The translations under genes were made by a program, and so were the position numbers. Of a stretch of 46,981 bases of DNA, positions 17,949 through 24,983 are shown in pieces (the stretch's first letter is position 1; each line of letters opens with the position of its first letter). The notes beneath the pieces were generated by a model. The model searched no databases. It was given only the letters and a program-made list of their open reading frames with translations, and was not told where the DNA came from. Origin of the DNA: Kingella pumchi (GTDB lineage Bacteria > Pseudomonadota > Gammaproteobacteria > Burkholderiales > Neisseriaceae); the NCBI RefSeq assembly GCF_022288825.1, contig NZ_JAKOOW010000018.1, positions 2,837 through 49,817 of the forward strand. The letters run 5' to 3'.

Positions 17949-18218
17949 TTATTCTCCTTCGCCGAAGAAATCGGCCACCAGCGCGGTCAGTTCGGCCATC
18001 GCCTGCGCTTCGTCGGCGCCGTCGGTTTCGATTTCGATGGTACTGCCCTGCGCCGCCGCCAGCATCATCAGCCCCATAATGCTTTTGCCGTTTACCCGCT
18101 TGCCCTTGCGGCTGACCCACACTTCGGCGGCAAAACGGCCGGCAGTTTGGGTGAACTTGGCCGACGCGCGCGCGTGCAGCCCGAGTTTGTTGACGATTTC
18201 GACTTCCTGTTTGAGCAT
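17949..18218 (-). CDS. ptsH: Phosphocarrier protein HPr
   Basis: An 89-residue phosphocarrier. It has the active H15 in KLGLHARAS and the regulatory S46 in VNGKSIMGLMML, the residue used by HPr kinase where that enzyme exists. Length is normal. It is the first gene of ptsHI, with an AAGGTAA site. Confidence 0.94.
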   Translation of the reverse strand: MLKQEVEIVNKLGLHARASAKFTQTAGRFAAEVWVSRKGKRVNGKSIMGLMMLAAAQGSTIEIETDGADEAQAMAELTALVADFFGEGE

Positions 18219-18252
18219 GGCCGTTACCTTTGGTCTGCGGGTGAGAACTGTG

Positions 18253-18297
18253 CTTTCAGGCTGCCTGCGCGGCGCGGTGCCGCAGGCAGCCTGAAAG
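18253..18297 (-). repeat. DUS hairpin in the ptsH leader
   Basis: A 17-bp inverted repeat (CTTTCAGGCTGCCTGCG and its complement) between the ptsH -10 box and the ptsH start. No T tract follows on the minus strand, so it looks like a stable leader hairpin and not a terminator. Confidence 0.65.
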
Positions 18298-18310
18298 GCG
18301 GATGCGCCCG

Positions 18311-18316
18311 ATTATA
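18311..18316 (-). promoter_or_regulatory. -10 box of ptsHI
   Basis: The minus strand reads CGCTATATAATCGGGCG, with TATAAT about 93 bases before the ptsH ATG. It is nearly identical to the waaC and hemW boxes. Confidence 0.5.
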
Positions 18317-18337
18317 TAGCGAAGCGCGGCGGCGTGC

Positions 18338-18343
18338 TAAAAT
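18338..18343 (+). promoter_or_regulatory. Possible -10 box of dnaX
   Basis: TAAAAT in GTGCTAAAATGCCCGCC, 54 bases before the dnaX ATG and divergent from the ptsHI promoter only about 22 bases away. Confidence 0.4.
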
Positions 18344-18397
18344 GCCCGCCTTTTACCGACGCGCCTTTTTTCAGGCTGCCTGAAACCCGCACCCGCC

Positions 18398-20590
18398 ATG
18401 TCCTACCAAGTTCTCGCCCGCAAGTGGCGCCCGAAAACCTTTGCCGATCTCGTCGGCCAGGAACACGTTGTCAAAGCCCTGCAAAACGCGCTCGACAAAG
18501 GCCGCCTGCACCACGCCTATTTGCTCACCGGCACGCGCGGCGTGGGCAAAACCACCATCGCCCGCATCCTCGCCAAAAGCCTCAACTGCGAAACACCGTC
18601 CCACGGCGAACCCTGCGGCCAATGCCCCTCCTGCACCGCCATCGACCAGGGCCGCTTTGTCGATCTGCTCGAAATCGACGCCGCCTCCAACACCGGCATC
18701 GACAACATCCGCGAAGTGCTGGAAAACGCCCAATACGCCCCCACCGCCGGCAAATACAAAGTCTATATCATCGACGAAGTGCACATGCTCTCCAAAAGCG
18801 CCTTCAACGCCATGCTCAAAACGCTGGAAGAGCCGCCCGGCCACGTCAAATTCATCCTGGCCACCACCGACCCGCACAAAGTCCCCATCACCGTCCTTTC
18901 CCGCTGCCTGCAGTTCGTGCTGCGCAATATGACGCCCGCCCAGGTGTCCGGCCACCTTGCCCGCGTGCTCGACAGCGAACAGATCGCCTACGACCAAGCC
19001 TCGCTCGCCCTGATCGGCCGTGCCGCCAACGGCTCGATGCGCGACGCCTTAAGCCTGCTCGACCAAGCCATCGCCATGGGCAGCGGCAGCGTTTGCGAAG
19101 CCGACGTGCGCCAAATGATCGGCGCCGCCGACCGCCGCTACCTTTACACCCTGCTCAATGCCCTGGCCGCGCGCGACGGCGCCGCCATGATTGCCGAAGC
19201 CCGCCAGATGGCCGCCAACGCCGTCGGCTTCGACGGCGCCCTGCACGATCTGGCCGCCCTGCTGCAGCAAATCGCCCTATTGCAAACCATACCGCAGGCC
19301 GCCGACAGCAGCGATCCCGAACACGCCACCCTATCCGCCCTTGCCCAACAGTTCAGCGGCGAACAAATCCAGCTTTACTACCAATGCCTGCTCCACGGCC
19401 GCCGCGACCTGCCGCTGGCGCCCGACGAATACGCCGGCTTCGTGATGACTCTGCTGCGCATGCTCGCCTTCGCCCCCTTCGCCGCCGAAGCCGTGCCCGC
19501 CGGCAGCCGTATCGAAGGCGTCGGCACCGCGCCTGCTCTGCCTGCCGCAGCCGCAGGGCAGCCTGAAAGCCCCCAAGCATCTGTTCAGGCTGCCGCAGAA
19601 CAGACTAAGCAGCCTGAAAACGGTTTTCAGGCTGCCGCTGATGCCGATACCTCCGCGCAGGCTGTTTCAAACACCGAAGCCGCCGAACAGCGGCAAAACT
19701 TTCAGGCTGCCGCAAAACACAAGGCGGACGCCGTAAGCGCAAAGCAACCTGAAAACCCCGTTCAGACTTCCGGCAATCAGGACGACACCCCGCCGTGGGC
19801 AGACGAAAGCAGCCTGAAAGCCGAGAGCGCCGTTGTCGAACCAGCCGAAGCCGCCGTTCAGGCTGCCGCCGAATCCGTCGAACCCAAAGAGCAGATTTCC
19901 GAACCCGCCGCGACCGCCGCTACTCCAAAGCAGCCTGAAAGCCCTGCCGATGCGGTTCAGGCTGCCGAAGATACCGCCGCGACCGCAGCCCCGCCCAAAC
20001 GCAAAAGCCGCAGCAAAAAAGCCGCGACCGAAGCCGAAGCACCAAAGCAGCCTGAAAACAGCTTTCAGGCTGCCCCAAGCCTTGATGCAGCTTCCGGCGA
20101 TGCAGCTCGGATGCCCGAAGCCGACAACACCGGTACTGCCGGACAAAAGCAGCCTGAAAGCGCCGCGCCGATGCCCGAATTGTCGGCTGCCAATTGGCCG
20201 CTGATTGCCGAGCGCATCGGCTCGCAGGTGGCGGCGGCGCAGATGCTGCTGCGCCATACGGCGTGGGTGGCGCTGGAAAACGGCGTGCTGCATCTGTCGC
20301 TGCGGCAGGACAAGGCCAATGCCGTGGTGCGTAAAAAAGAGTATTTCGACCGCATCGCCGCCGCGCTCACCCAAGCCTACGGCCGGGATTTCGCCATCCA
20401 AACCCAAGACTGGCAGGACGGCCAAGGTTGGGAAACGCCCGATATGTATGCCGATCGCCGCAAGGCGGAAGACCGCGAGCGGGCGCGCACGCTGCTGGAG
20501 CAGGACCCGACGCTGCGCCAAATCCAAGAAACCTTCGGCGCCAAATGGCAGGAGCAGTCGCTGACGCTGCTTGCCGAGCATCCCGCCTAA
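18398..20590 (+). CDS. dnaX: DNA polymerase III subunit gamma/tau
   Basis: A 730-residue clamp-loader ATPase. Walker A is GTRGVGKT (residues 45-52). A zinc module (CETPSHGEPCGQCPSC), Walker B with DEVH and the sensor SRCLQF follow, then the oligomerisation domain up to about 370. Residues about 387-592 form a low-complexity linker made largely of translated uptake sequences (KQPEN, KQPES, FQAA, VQAA). The folded C-terminal tau domain (from about ANWPLIAERIG) should bind the polymerase alpha subunit. The start ATG has little Shine-Dalgarno. No clear frameshift signal for a short gamma form is present. Confidence 0.95.
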   Translation: MSYQVLARKWRPKTFADLVGQEHVVKALQNALDKGRLHHAYLLTGTRGVGKTTIARILAKSLNCETPSHGEPCGQCPSCTAIDQGRFVDLLEIDAASNTGIDNIREVLENAQYAPTAGKYKVYIIDEVHMLSKSAFNAMLKTLEEPPGHVKFILATTDPHKVPITVLSRCLQFVLRNMTPAQVSGHLARVLDSEQIAYDQASLALIGRAANGSMRDALSLLDQAIAMGSGSVCEADVRQMIGAADRRYLYTLLNALAARDGAAMIAEARQMAANAVGFDGALHDLAALLQQIALLQTIPQAADSSDPEHATLSALAQQFSGEQIQLYYQCLLHGRRDLPLAPDEYAGFVMTLLRMLAFAPFAAEAVPAGSRIEGVGTAPALPAAAAGQPESPQASVQAAAEQTKQPENGFQAAADADTSAQAVSNTEAAEQRQNFQAAAKHKADAVSAKQPENPVQTSGNQDDTPPWADESSLKAESAVVEPAEAAVQAAAESVEPKEQISEPAATAATPKQPESPADAVQAAEDTAATAAPPKRKSRSKKAATEAEAPKQPENSFQAAPSLDAASGDAARMPEADNTGTAGQKQPESAAPMPELSAANWPLIAERIGSQVAAAQMLLRHTAWVALENGVLHLSLRQDKANAVVRKKEYFDRIAAALTQAYGRDFAIQTQDWQDGQGWETPDMYADRRKAEDRERARTLLEQDPTLRQIQETFGAKWQEQSLTLLAEHPA
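19559..20163 (+). repeat. DUS cluster inside dnaX
   Basis: Twelve intact GCAGCCTGAA/TTCAGGCTGC cores plus at least one decayed copy (GCAACCTGAA at 19744) in about 0.6 kb of coding sequence, in alternating orientation. They are read in the frames that give QPE(N/S), (F/V)QAA and once SSLK. Confidence 0.9.
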
Positions 20591-20592
20591 AC

Positions 20593-20631
20593 GGCAGCCT
20601 GAAAGCCGCTGCGGCCGTTTTCAGGCTGCCT
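20593..20631 (+). terminator. DUS hairpin after dnaX
   Basis: Inverted copies (CGGCAGCCTGAAAG and TTTTCAGGCTGCCTG) just after the dnaX stop. Weak T tract. Confidence 0.55.
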
Positions 20632-20668
20632 GCGGCATCCGCATCCCCCTGTAAAAAGGAAGCAAGCC

Positions 20669-21670
20669 ATGACCATTATCGTAACCGGCGCCGCCGGCTT
20701 TATCGGCAGCAATATCGTCAAAGCGCTGAATGAGCGCGGCATTACCGACATCGTGGCGGTGGACAATCTCAGCCGCGCCGAAAAATTCCGCAATCTGGCC
20801 GACTGCGACATCCTGCATTATCTCGACAAGCACGAGTTTATCCGCCAGGTGCGCGAACACATCCTGCCCTACCGCGACATCCGCGCCGTTTTCCATCAGG
20901 GCGCCTGCTCCGACACCATGAACCACGACGGCCTCTATATGATGGACAACAACTACCAGTACAGCCTCGATCTCTTGGACTGGTGCCAGGACGAGCGCAT
21001 CCCGTTTCTCTATGCCTCCAGCGCGGCGGTGTACGGCGGCGGCGGTGTGTTCAGCGAAGCGCGAGAATACGAAAGCCCGCTCAATGTGTACGGCTACTCC
21101 AAATTCCTGTTCGACCAGGTGGTGCGCCGCCGCAGCGCCGCCGGCCTGAGCGCGCAGGTGGCGGGTTTTCGCTATTTCAACGTGTACGGCGCGCGCGAGC
21201 AGCACAAAGAGCGCATGGCTTCGGTAGCCTTCCACCATTTCCACCAGTACCGCAAACTCGGCCACGTTACCCTGTTCGGCGGCTGGGACGGCTATGCCGA
21301 CGGCGCGCAGAGCCGCGATTTCGTCAGCGTGGAAGACGTGGTCAAAGTGAATCTGTTTTTCTTCGACCATCCGGAAAAGTCCGGCATTTTCAATCTCGGC
21401 ACCGGCCGCAGCCAGCCGTTTAACGATTTGGCCGCCGCCACCGTCAATGCCTGCCGCGCCGCCGAAGGCAAGCCGCCTTTGAGTTTGGACGAGCTGGTCA
21501 AAGAAGAACTGATCCGCTACTCCCCCTTCCCCGACGCGCTCAAAGGCAAATACCAAAGCTACACCAAAGCCGACATCTCGCGCCTGCGCGATGCCGGCTA
21601 CCAAGACAGCTTCTACAGCGTGGAAGAAGGCGTGTCGCGCTATGTGCAAACCCTGCTGGCGGCAGCCTGA
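20669..21670 (+). CDS. hldD: ADP-L-glycero-D-manno-heptose 6-epimerase
   Basis: A 333-residue short-chain dehydrogenase-type epimerase (older names rfaD, gmhD) that makes the ADP-L,D-heptose used by WaaC. It has the NADP-binding TGAAGFIGSN at residues 6-15, HQGACSDTMNHDG, the catalytic SSAAVYG and Y-x3-K in YGYSKFLFD, and the RYFNVYGARE block of the HldD group. AAGGAAG precedes the ATG. The end reads LAAA-stop, with the stop supplied by a DUS. Confidence 0.95.
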   Translation: MTIIVTGAAGFIGSNIVKALNERGITDIVAVDNLSRAEKFRNLADCDILHYLDKHEFIRQVREHILPYRDIRAVFHQGACSDTMNHDGLYMMDNNYQYSLDLLDWCQDERIPFLYASSAAVYGGGGVFSEAREYESPLNVYGYSKFLFDQVVRRRSAAGLSAQVAGFRYFNVYGAREQHKERMASVAFHHFHQYRKLGHVTLFGGWDGYADGAQSRDFVSVEDVVKVNLFFFDHPEKSGIFNLGTGRSQPFNDLAAATVNACRAAEGKPPLSLDELVKEELIRYSPFPDALKGKYQSYTKADISRLRDAGYQDSFYSVEEGVSRYVQTLLAAA

Positions 21671-21679
21671 AACCCCTGC

Positions 21680-21713
21680 GGCAGCCTGAAAAACGCCTTT
21701 CAGGCTGCCTGAA
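21680..21713 (+). terminator. DUS hairpin after hldD
   Basis: GGCAGCCTGAAA and TTTCAGGCTGCC around a short loop. With the stop-codon DUS at 21662, this makes three copies in about 50 bases. Confidence 0.5.
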
Positions 21714-21734
21714 ACCCCGTTCCCGAAACCCGAC

Positions 21735-22679
21735 ATGACCGATATCGAAGCCTTCGCCAACCGTTTGGGCAAAAACGCCCGCCACCTCATCAAATGGGCG
21801 CGCCGCAACCAAATCGAAGCCTGGCGGCTTTATGACCGCGACATCCCGCAGTTTCCGTTTGCCGTCGATGTGTACGGCGAGCGCATCCACCTGCAGGAAT
21901 ACGACACCGGCTGGAAGCTGCCGCCGGCAGACTACCGCCGCTGGCTCGACGATGTGATTGACGCCGTTGCCTTTGTCAGCGGTTTTGACCGCGAAGCGGT
22001 GTTTCTCAAACAGCGCGCCCGCCAGAAAGGGACGCAGCAGTACCAGAAAACCGGCAGCGACGGCGAAGACTTCACGGTGGCGGAAAACGGCCGTCGCTTC
22101 TGGGTTAATCTCGGCAAATATCTCGATACCGGCCTGTTTCTCGACCACCGCAACACCCGCGCCCGCGTCGGCGCCGAAGCCGAAGGCAAGCGCTTTCTCA
22201 ACCTGTTTGCCTATACCGGCAGCTTTACCGTGTATGCCGCCACCGGCGGCGCGGTTTCCAGCGAGAGTGTTGATTTATCCAACACCTATCTCGAATGGGC
22301 GCAGCGCAATTTCGCTCTCAACGGCATCGACGCCGAGCGCCACCGCACCGTGCGCGCCGATGTTTTCCAATACCTGCGCGACGCGCAAACGCAAAACAAG
22401 CGCTTCGATCTGATCGTGCTCGACCCGCCGAGTTTTTCCAACAGCAAAAAAATGGCCGGCGTGCTCGACGTGCAGCGCGACCATACCGCCCTAATCGACG
22501 GCGCCATGAGCCTGCTCGATGCCGGCGGCACCCTGTATTTTTCCAACAACCTGCACAGCTTCCGCCTAGACGATGCACTGGCGGCGCGCTACCGCATCAG
22601 CGATTTGTCGCACCAGTCGGTTCCCGAAGATTTCCGCAACCGCAAAATCCACCGCTGCTGGCGTTTTCAGGCAGCCTGA
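21735..22679 (+). CDS. RlmK-type 23S rRNA methyltransferase, stand-alone
   Basis: A 314-residue class I SAM methyltransferase that resembles the C-terminal half of E. coli RlmKL, the part that makes m7G2069 in 23S rRNA. The N-terminal NRLGKNARHLIKWARRNQIE and LYDRDIPQFPFAVDVY match that half. The SAM site is LNLFAYTGSFTVYAA with VDLS, and the catalytic segment is VLDPPSFSN. The THUMP-containing RlmL half is absent here and would need a separate gene. The last four residues (FQAA) and the stop come from a DUS. The exact substrate is inferred. Confidence 0.8.
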   Translation: MTDIEAFANRLGKNARHLIKWARRNQIEAWRLYDRDIPQFPFAVDVYGERIHLQEYDTGWKLPPADYRRWLDDVIDAVAFVSGFDREAVFLKQRARQKGTQQYQKTGSDGEDFTVAENGRRFWVNLGKYLDTGLFLDHRNTRARVGAEAEGKRFLNLFAYTGSFTVYAATGGAVSSESVDLSNTYLEWAQRNFALNGIDAERHRTVRADVFQYLRDAQTQNKRFDLIVLDPPSFSNSKKMAGVLDVQRDHTALIDGAMSLLDAGGTLYFSNNLHSFRLDDALAARYRISDLSHQSVPEDFRNRKIHRCWRFQAA

Positions 22680-22734
22680 AAACGCCAAACGCACTTTCCA
22701 CCCGCTTTTTCCTCCCACACACAGGACACCCGCC

Positions 22735-24057
22735 ATGAGCGAACACCATTTACGCAACAATCCCTATAAAGTCGCCATCGCCGCGATGGTCGGCACCGCC
22801 ATCGAGTTTTACGACTACTACATCTACGCCGCCGCTGCGGTGCTGGTGTTCAACACCCAGTTTTTCGACGAAAGCGATCCCCAAGTCGCCACCATCCTGT
22901 CGCTTTCGACGCTGGCACTGGCCTTTTTCGCCCGCCCCATCGGCTCGGCGCTGTTCGGCCACTTCGGCGACAAAATCGGGCGCAAAAAAACCCTGGTCGC
23001 CTCACTGCTGACCATGGGGCTGTCCACCGTCGGCATCGGCCTCTTGCCCAACTATAACGACATCGGCATCGCCGCACCGCTGCTGCTGTGCCTGTGCCGC
23101 GTCGGCCAGGGCATCGGGCTGGGCGGCGAATGGGGCGGCGCGGCGCTGGTCGCCACCGAAAACGCGCCCGAAGGCAAACGCGCCTGGTTCGGCACCTTCC
23201 CGCAGCTGGGCGCGCCCATCGGCCTTTTGATGGCCAACGGCGTGTTCTTCGCCATCAGCGCCGCCATCGGCCACGAGCAGATGGTTGCCTGGGGCTGGCG
23301 CATTCCCTTTATCGCCTCGCTGGTGCTGGTGTTCGTCGGCCTGTGGATGCGGCTGAGCATGCACGAGAGCCATGTTTACCGCGAAGCCGAAGCCGAAGGC
23401 AAAACCAAGGCCGCGCCGGTGCGCGAAGTGTTCGCCCGCCATTGGAAGCCGGTGTTGCAGGGCACCTTTATCATGGTGGCGACTTATGTGCTGTTTTACA
23501 TTATGACCACCTTCGCCCAAGTCTATTTCAAAACCCCCGCCACACTTTCCGCCTTCGGCCATCCGAAGGGGCTGGGGCTGCCGGCCAACACCTTTACCGG
23601 CTTTCTGATGATTTCCGCCGTAGTGTTCGGCGCCGCCATCAGCTTTTCCGGCGTGCGCGCCGACAAAATCGGCCGCCGCCGCTTTTTGATTTGGGTAACC
23701 GCCGCCATTCTCGTGCTCGGGCTGGCGATGCCGCTGTTTCTCACCAACGGCACGCCTGCCAGCGTTTTCGCCTTCCTGATGATCGGCATGCTGCTGATGG
23801 GGCTGACCTTCGGCCCGATGGCCGCCCTGCTGCCCGAACTCTTCCCTACCGAAGTGCGCTACTCCGGCGCCTCGCTGGCCTACAACTTCTCCGCCATCAT
23901 CGGCGCCTCGATCGCCACCCTGGTTGCCATCAAGCTGAACGAACACTACGGCATCGCCGGCGTCGGCATCTATCTGGCCATCAACTGCGTGCTGACGCTG
24001 GTTGCGCTGATCAGCACCCACGAGACCAAAGATGTGGATCTGACCGAAACCAAATAA
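22735..24057 (+). CDS. MFS transporter, metabolite:H+ symporter family
   Basis: A 440-residue inner-membrane carrier with about 12 TM helices. The MHS subfamily (ProP, ShiA, KgtP-like) is shown by IEFYDYYIYAAAA in TM1, the loop GHFGDKIGRKKTL between TM2 and TM3, and GQGIGLGGEWGGAALVATENAPEGKRA. The second half has SGVRADKIGRRR and ELFPTEVRYSGASLAYN. The substrate cannot be fixed: proline/betaine, shikimate, dicarboxylate or similar. I start at MSEHHLRNN, preceded by AGGA. The upstream in-frame ATG (22573) lies within the methyltransferase gene. Confidence 0.87.
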   Translation: MSEHHLRNNPYKVAIAAMVGTAIEFYDYYIYAAAAVLVFNTQFFDESDPQVATILSLSTLALAFFARPIGSALFGHFGDKIGRKKTLVASLLTMGLSTVGIGLLPNYNDIGIAAPLLLCLCRVGQGIGLGGEWGGAALVATENAPEGKRAWFGTFPQLGAPIGLLMANGVFFAISAAIGHEQMVAWGWRIPFIASLVLVFVGLWMRLSMHESHVYREAEAEGKTKAAPVREVFARHWKPVLQGTFIMVATYVLFYIMTTFAQVYFKTPATLSAFGHPKGLGLPANTFTGFLMISAVVFGAAISFSGVRADKIGRRRFLIWVTAAILVLGLAMPLFLTNGTPASVFAFLMIGMLLMGLTFGPMAALLPELFPTEVRYSGASLAYNFSAIIGASIATLVAIKLNEHYGIAGVGIYLAINCVLTLVALISTHETKDVDLTETK

Positions 24058-24125
24058 AACCGCCGCTTTCAGGCTGCCTGCCCAAACCAAAAAAGCAGCC
24101 TGAAAACCCGTCTGGACGATTGGAC

Positions 24126-24170
24126 AAAAGCAGCCTGAAAACCCCAGCAAAAGGTTTTCAGGCTGCTTTT
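24126..24170 (+). terminator. DUS terminator after the MFS gene
   Basis: An 18-bp inverted repeat (AAAAGCAGCCTGAAAACC and its complement) ending in T4. Confidence 0.8.
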
Positions 24171-24211
24171 GCCTTGTTAAGCTGCTTTTGCCCTTGTCAA
24201 TAAATGCCGTC

Positions 24212-24308
24212 ATTCCCGCGCAGGCGGGAATCTTGTTTGGTACCCAACAATGTTTTAAGAAACAAAATCTTGTTAAAGTCCCGGTAAGATTCCCGCCTAC
24301 GCGGGGGG
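24212..24308. repeat. dRS3-type neisserial repeat doublet
   Basis: ATTCCCGCGCAGGCGGGAAT at 24212-24231 is an exact match to the neisserial dRS3 form ATTCCC-N8-GGGAAT. A decayed second dyad (ATTCCCGCCTACGCGGGGGG) lies at 24289-24308, with about 57 bases of lower-GC sequence between. Confidence 0.8.
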
Positions 24309-24370
24309 AGCGTAGCGGACTTGCGCAAACTAATGACGGTGGTAGTGGTTTCGCCAAAGCAGCCTGAAAG

Positions 24371-24423
24371 CCCAAACAAAGGCAGAAAACCCAAACAAAG
24401 GCAGAAAACCCAAACAAAGGCAG
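24371..24423. repeat. 19-bp tandem repeat, 2.8 copies
   Basis: Unit CCCAAACAAAGGCAGAAAA occurs twice in full (24371-24389 and 24390-24408), then as a 15-base partial copy that runs into an intact DUS. The GGCAG in each unit is the left half of a DUS. Confidence 0.9.
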
Positions 24424-24460
24424 CCTGAAAACGGTAATTCACGTTTTCAGGCTGCCTTTG
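24415..24460 (-). terminator. DUS terminator of the RNase P RNA gene
   Basis: A perfect 19-bp inverted repeat (CAAAGGCAGCCTGAAAACG and its complement) with an 8-base loop, about 20 bases beyond the 3' end of rnpB on the minus strand. Confidence 0.8.
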
Positions 24461-24480
24461 GTTTTGCGTTTGAATCGGGG

Positions 24481-24847
24481 GTACAGGCCGGACGGTAAGC
24501 CGGGTTCTGTCGTCGGACAGTCATTCATCTAGGCGCACCGTTGCCGGTGTGCTCGAGCAACCTACCCGAACGCTCGGCGGGCCGCGTCTGTGCGTTCTGT
24601 TTGGTCTTGCTGCGGATGGGGTTTGGCCTGCTGCGCCTTGTTGCCAAGTGCACGGTGCGCTCTTACCGCACCTTTTCACCCTTGCCTGTGCCGCCTTTTC
24701 AGGCTGCCATCGGCGGTTTTGCTTTCTGTTCCACTTTCCGTCGCGTTGCCGCGCCCGGCCGTTAGCCGGCATCCTGCCCTGTGCAGCCCGGACTTTCCTC
24801 CCCGTATGCCTTACGCGATACGCGGCGACTGTCTGTCCTGCCTGTAC
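24481..24847 (-). ncRNA. rnpB: RNase P RNA, bacterial type A
   Basis: Catalytic RNA of about 367 nt that trims the 5' leader of tRNAs. On the minus strand the conserved cores read ACAGACAGTCGCCGCG, GAGGAAAGTCCGGGCT, AGGGTGAAAAGGTGCGGTAA, then AGATGAATGACTGTCC and ACAGAACCCGGCTTA. P1 is closed by GTACAGGC (from 24847) pairing with GCCTGTAC (24488-24481), which sets the ends. A DUS core (24698-24708) lies in the variable P12 region, after GCCGATGGC and before AGGGTGAAA. Long open frames cross this region on both strands but are not genes. Confidence 0.95.
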
Positions 24848-24855
24848 GGCGGCGG

Positions 24856-24861
24856 ATTATA
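24856..24861 (-). promoter_or_regulatory. -10 box of rnpB
   Basis: The minus strand has TATAAT 8 bases before the first P1 base, the right distance for direct initiation at the mature 5' end. The -35 is unclear. Confidence 0.6.
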
Positions 24862-24921
24862 ACAGAGCGACCGGCAGGCAGCCTGAAAACCTTGCGCCCT
24901 TTTTTCAGGCTGCCTGCAAGC

Positions 24922-24954
24922 AAAAAACCGCCCTTTCCTGCTGGCGGAAAGGGC
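24922..24954 (-). terminator. Intrinsic terminator after the polyamine-binding protein gene
   Basis: GCCCTTTCC (24930-24938) pairs with GGAAAGGGC (24946-24954). On the minus strand GG and T6 follow. This is a classic terminator not made from a DUS. A DUS pair lies beyond it at 24882-24915. Confidence 0.9.
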
Positions 24955-24983
24955 AGTTTGACATGCCGGCGCGGCGCGGATGC

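Larger units (their letters stand above)
24058..24480. other. 423-bp repeat-filled intergenic region
   Basis: No gene is supported here. It holds several DUS copies, a dRS3-type doublet, a 19-bp tandem repeat and the terminators of the flanking genes. All are listed separately. Confidence 0.8.

Noticed and set aside
20011..20024. Programmed frameshift in dnaX at the A6-G run
   Set aside because: The phase is AGC AAA AAA GCC, not A AAA AAG, and I see no downstream hairpin or upstream Shine-Dalgarno like the E. coli signal. A transcriptional slip is possible but unsupported.
19559..20163. CRISPR-like regular repeats in dnaX
   Set aside because: The repeats are 10-13 bp uptake sequences in both orientations with uneven spacing, inside a coding frame. 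No cas genes.
23002..24417. A 471-codon open frame on the minus strand opposite the MFS gene
   Set aside because: Composition (Gly/His/Gln-rich, then translated repeats) and lack of any motif show it is a shadow of the transporter and the repeat region.
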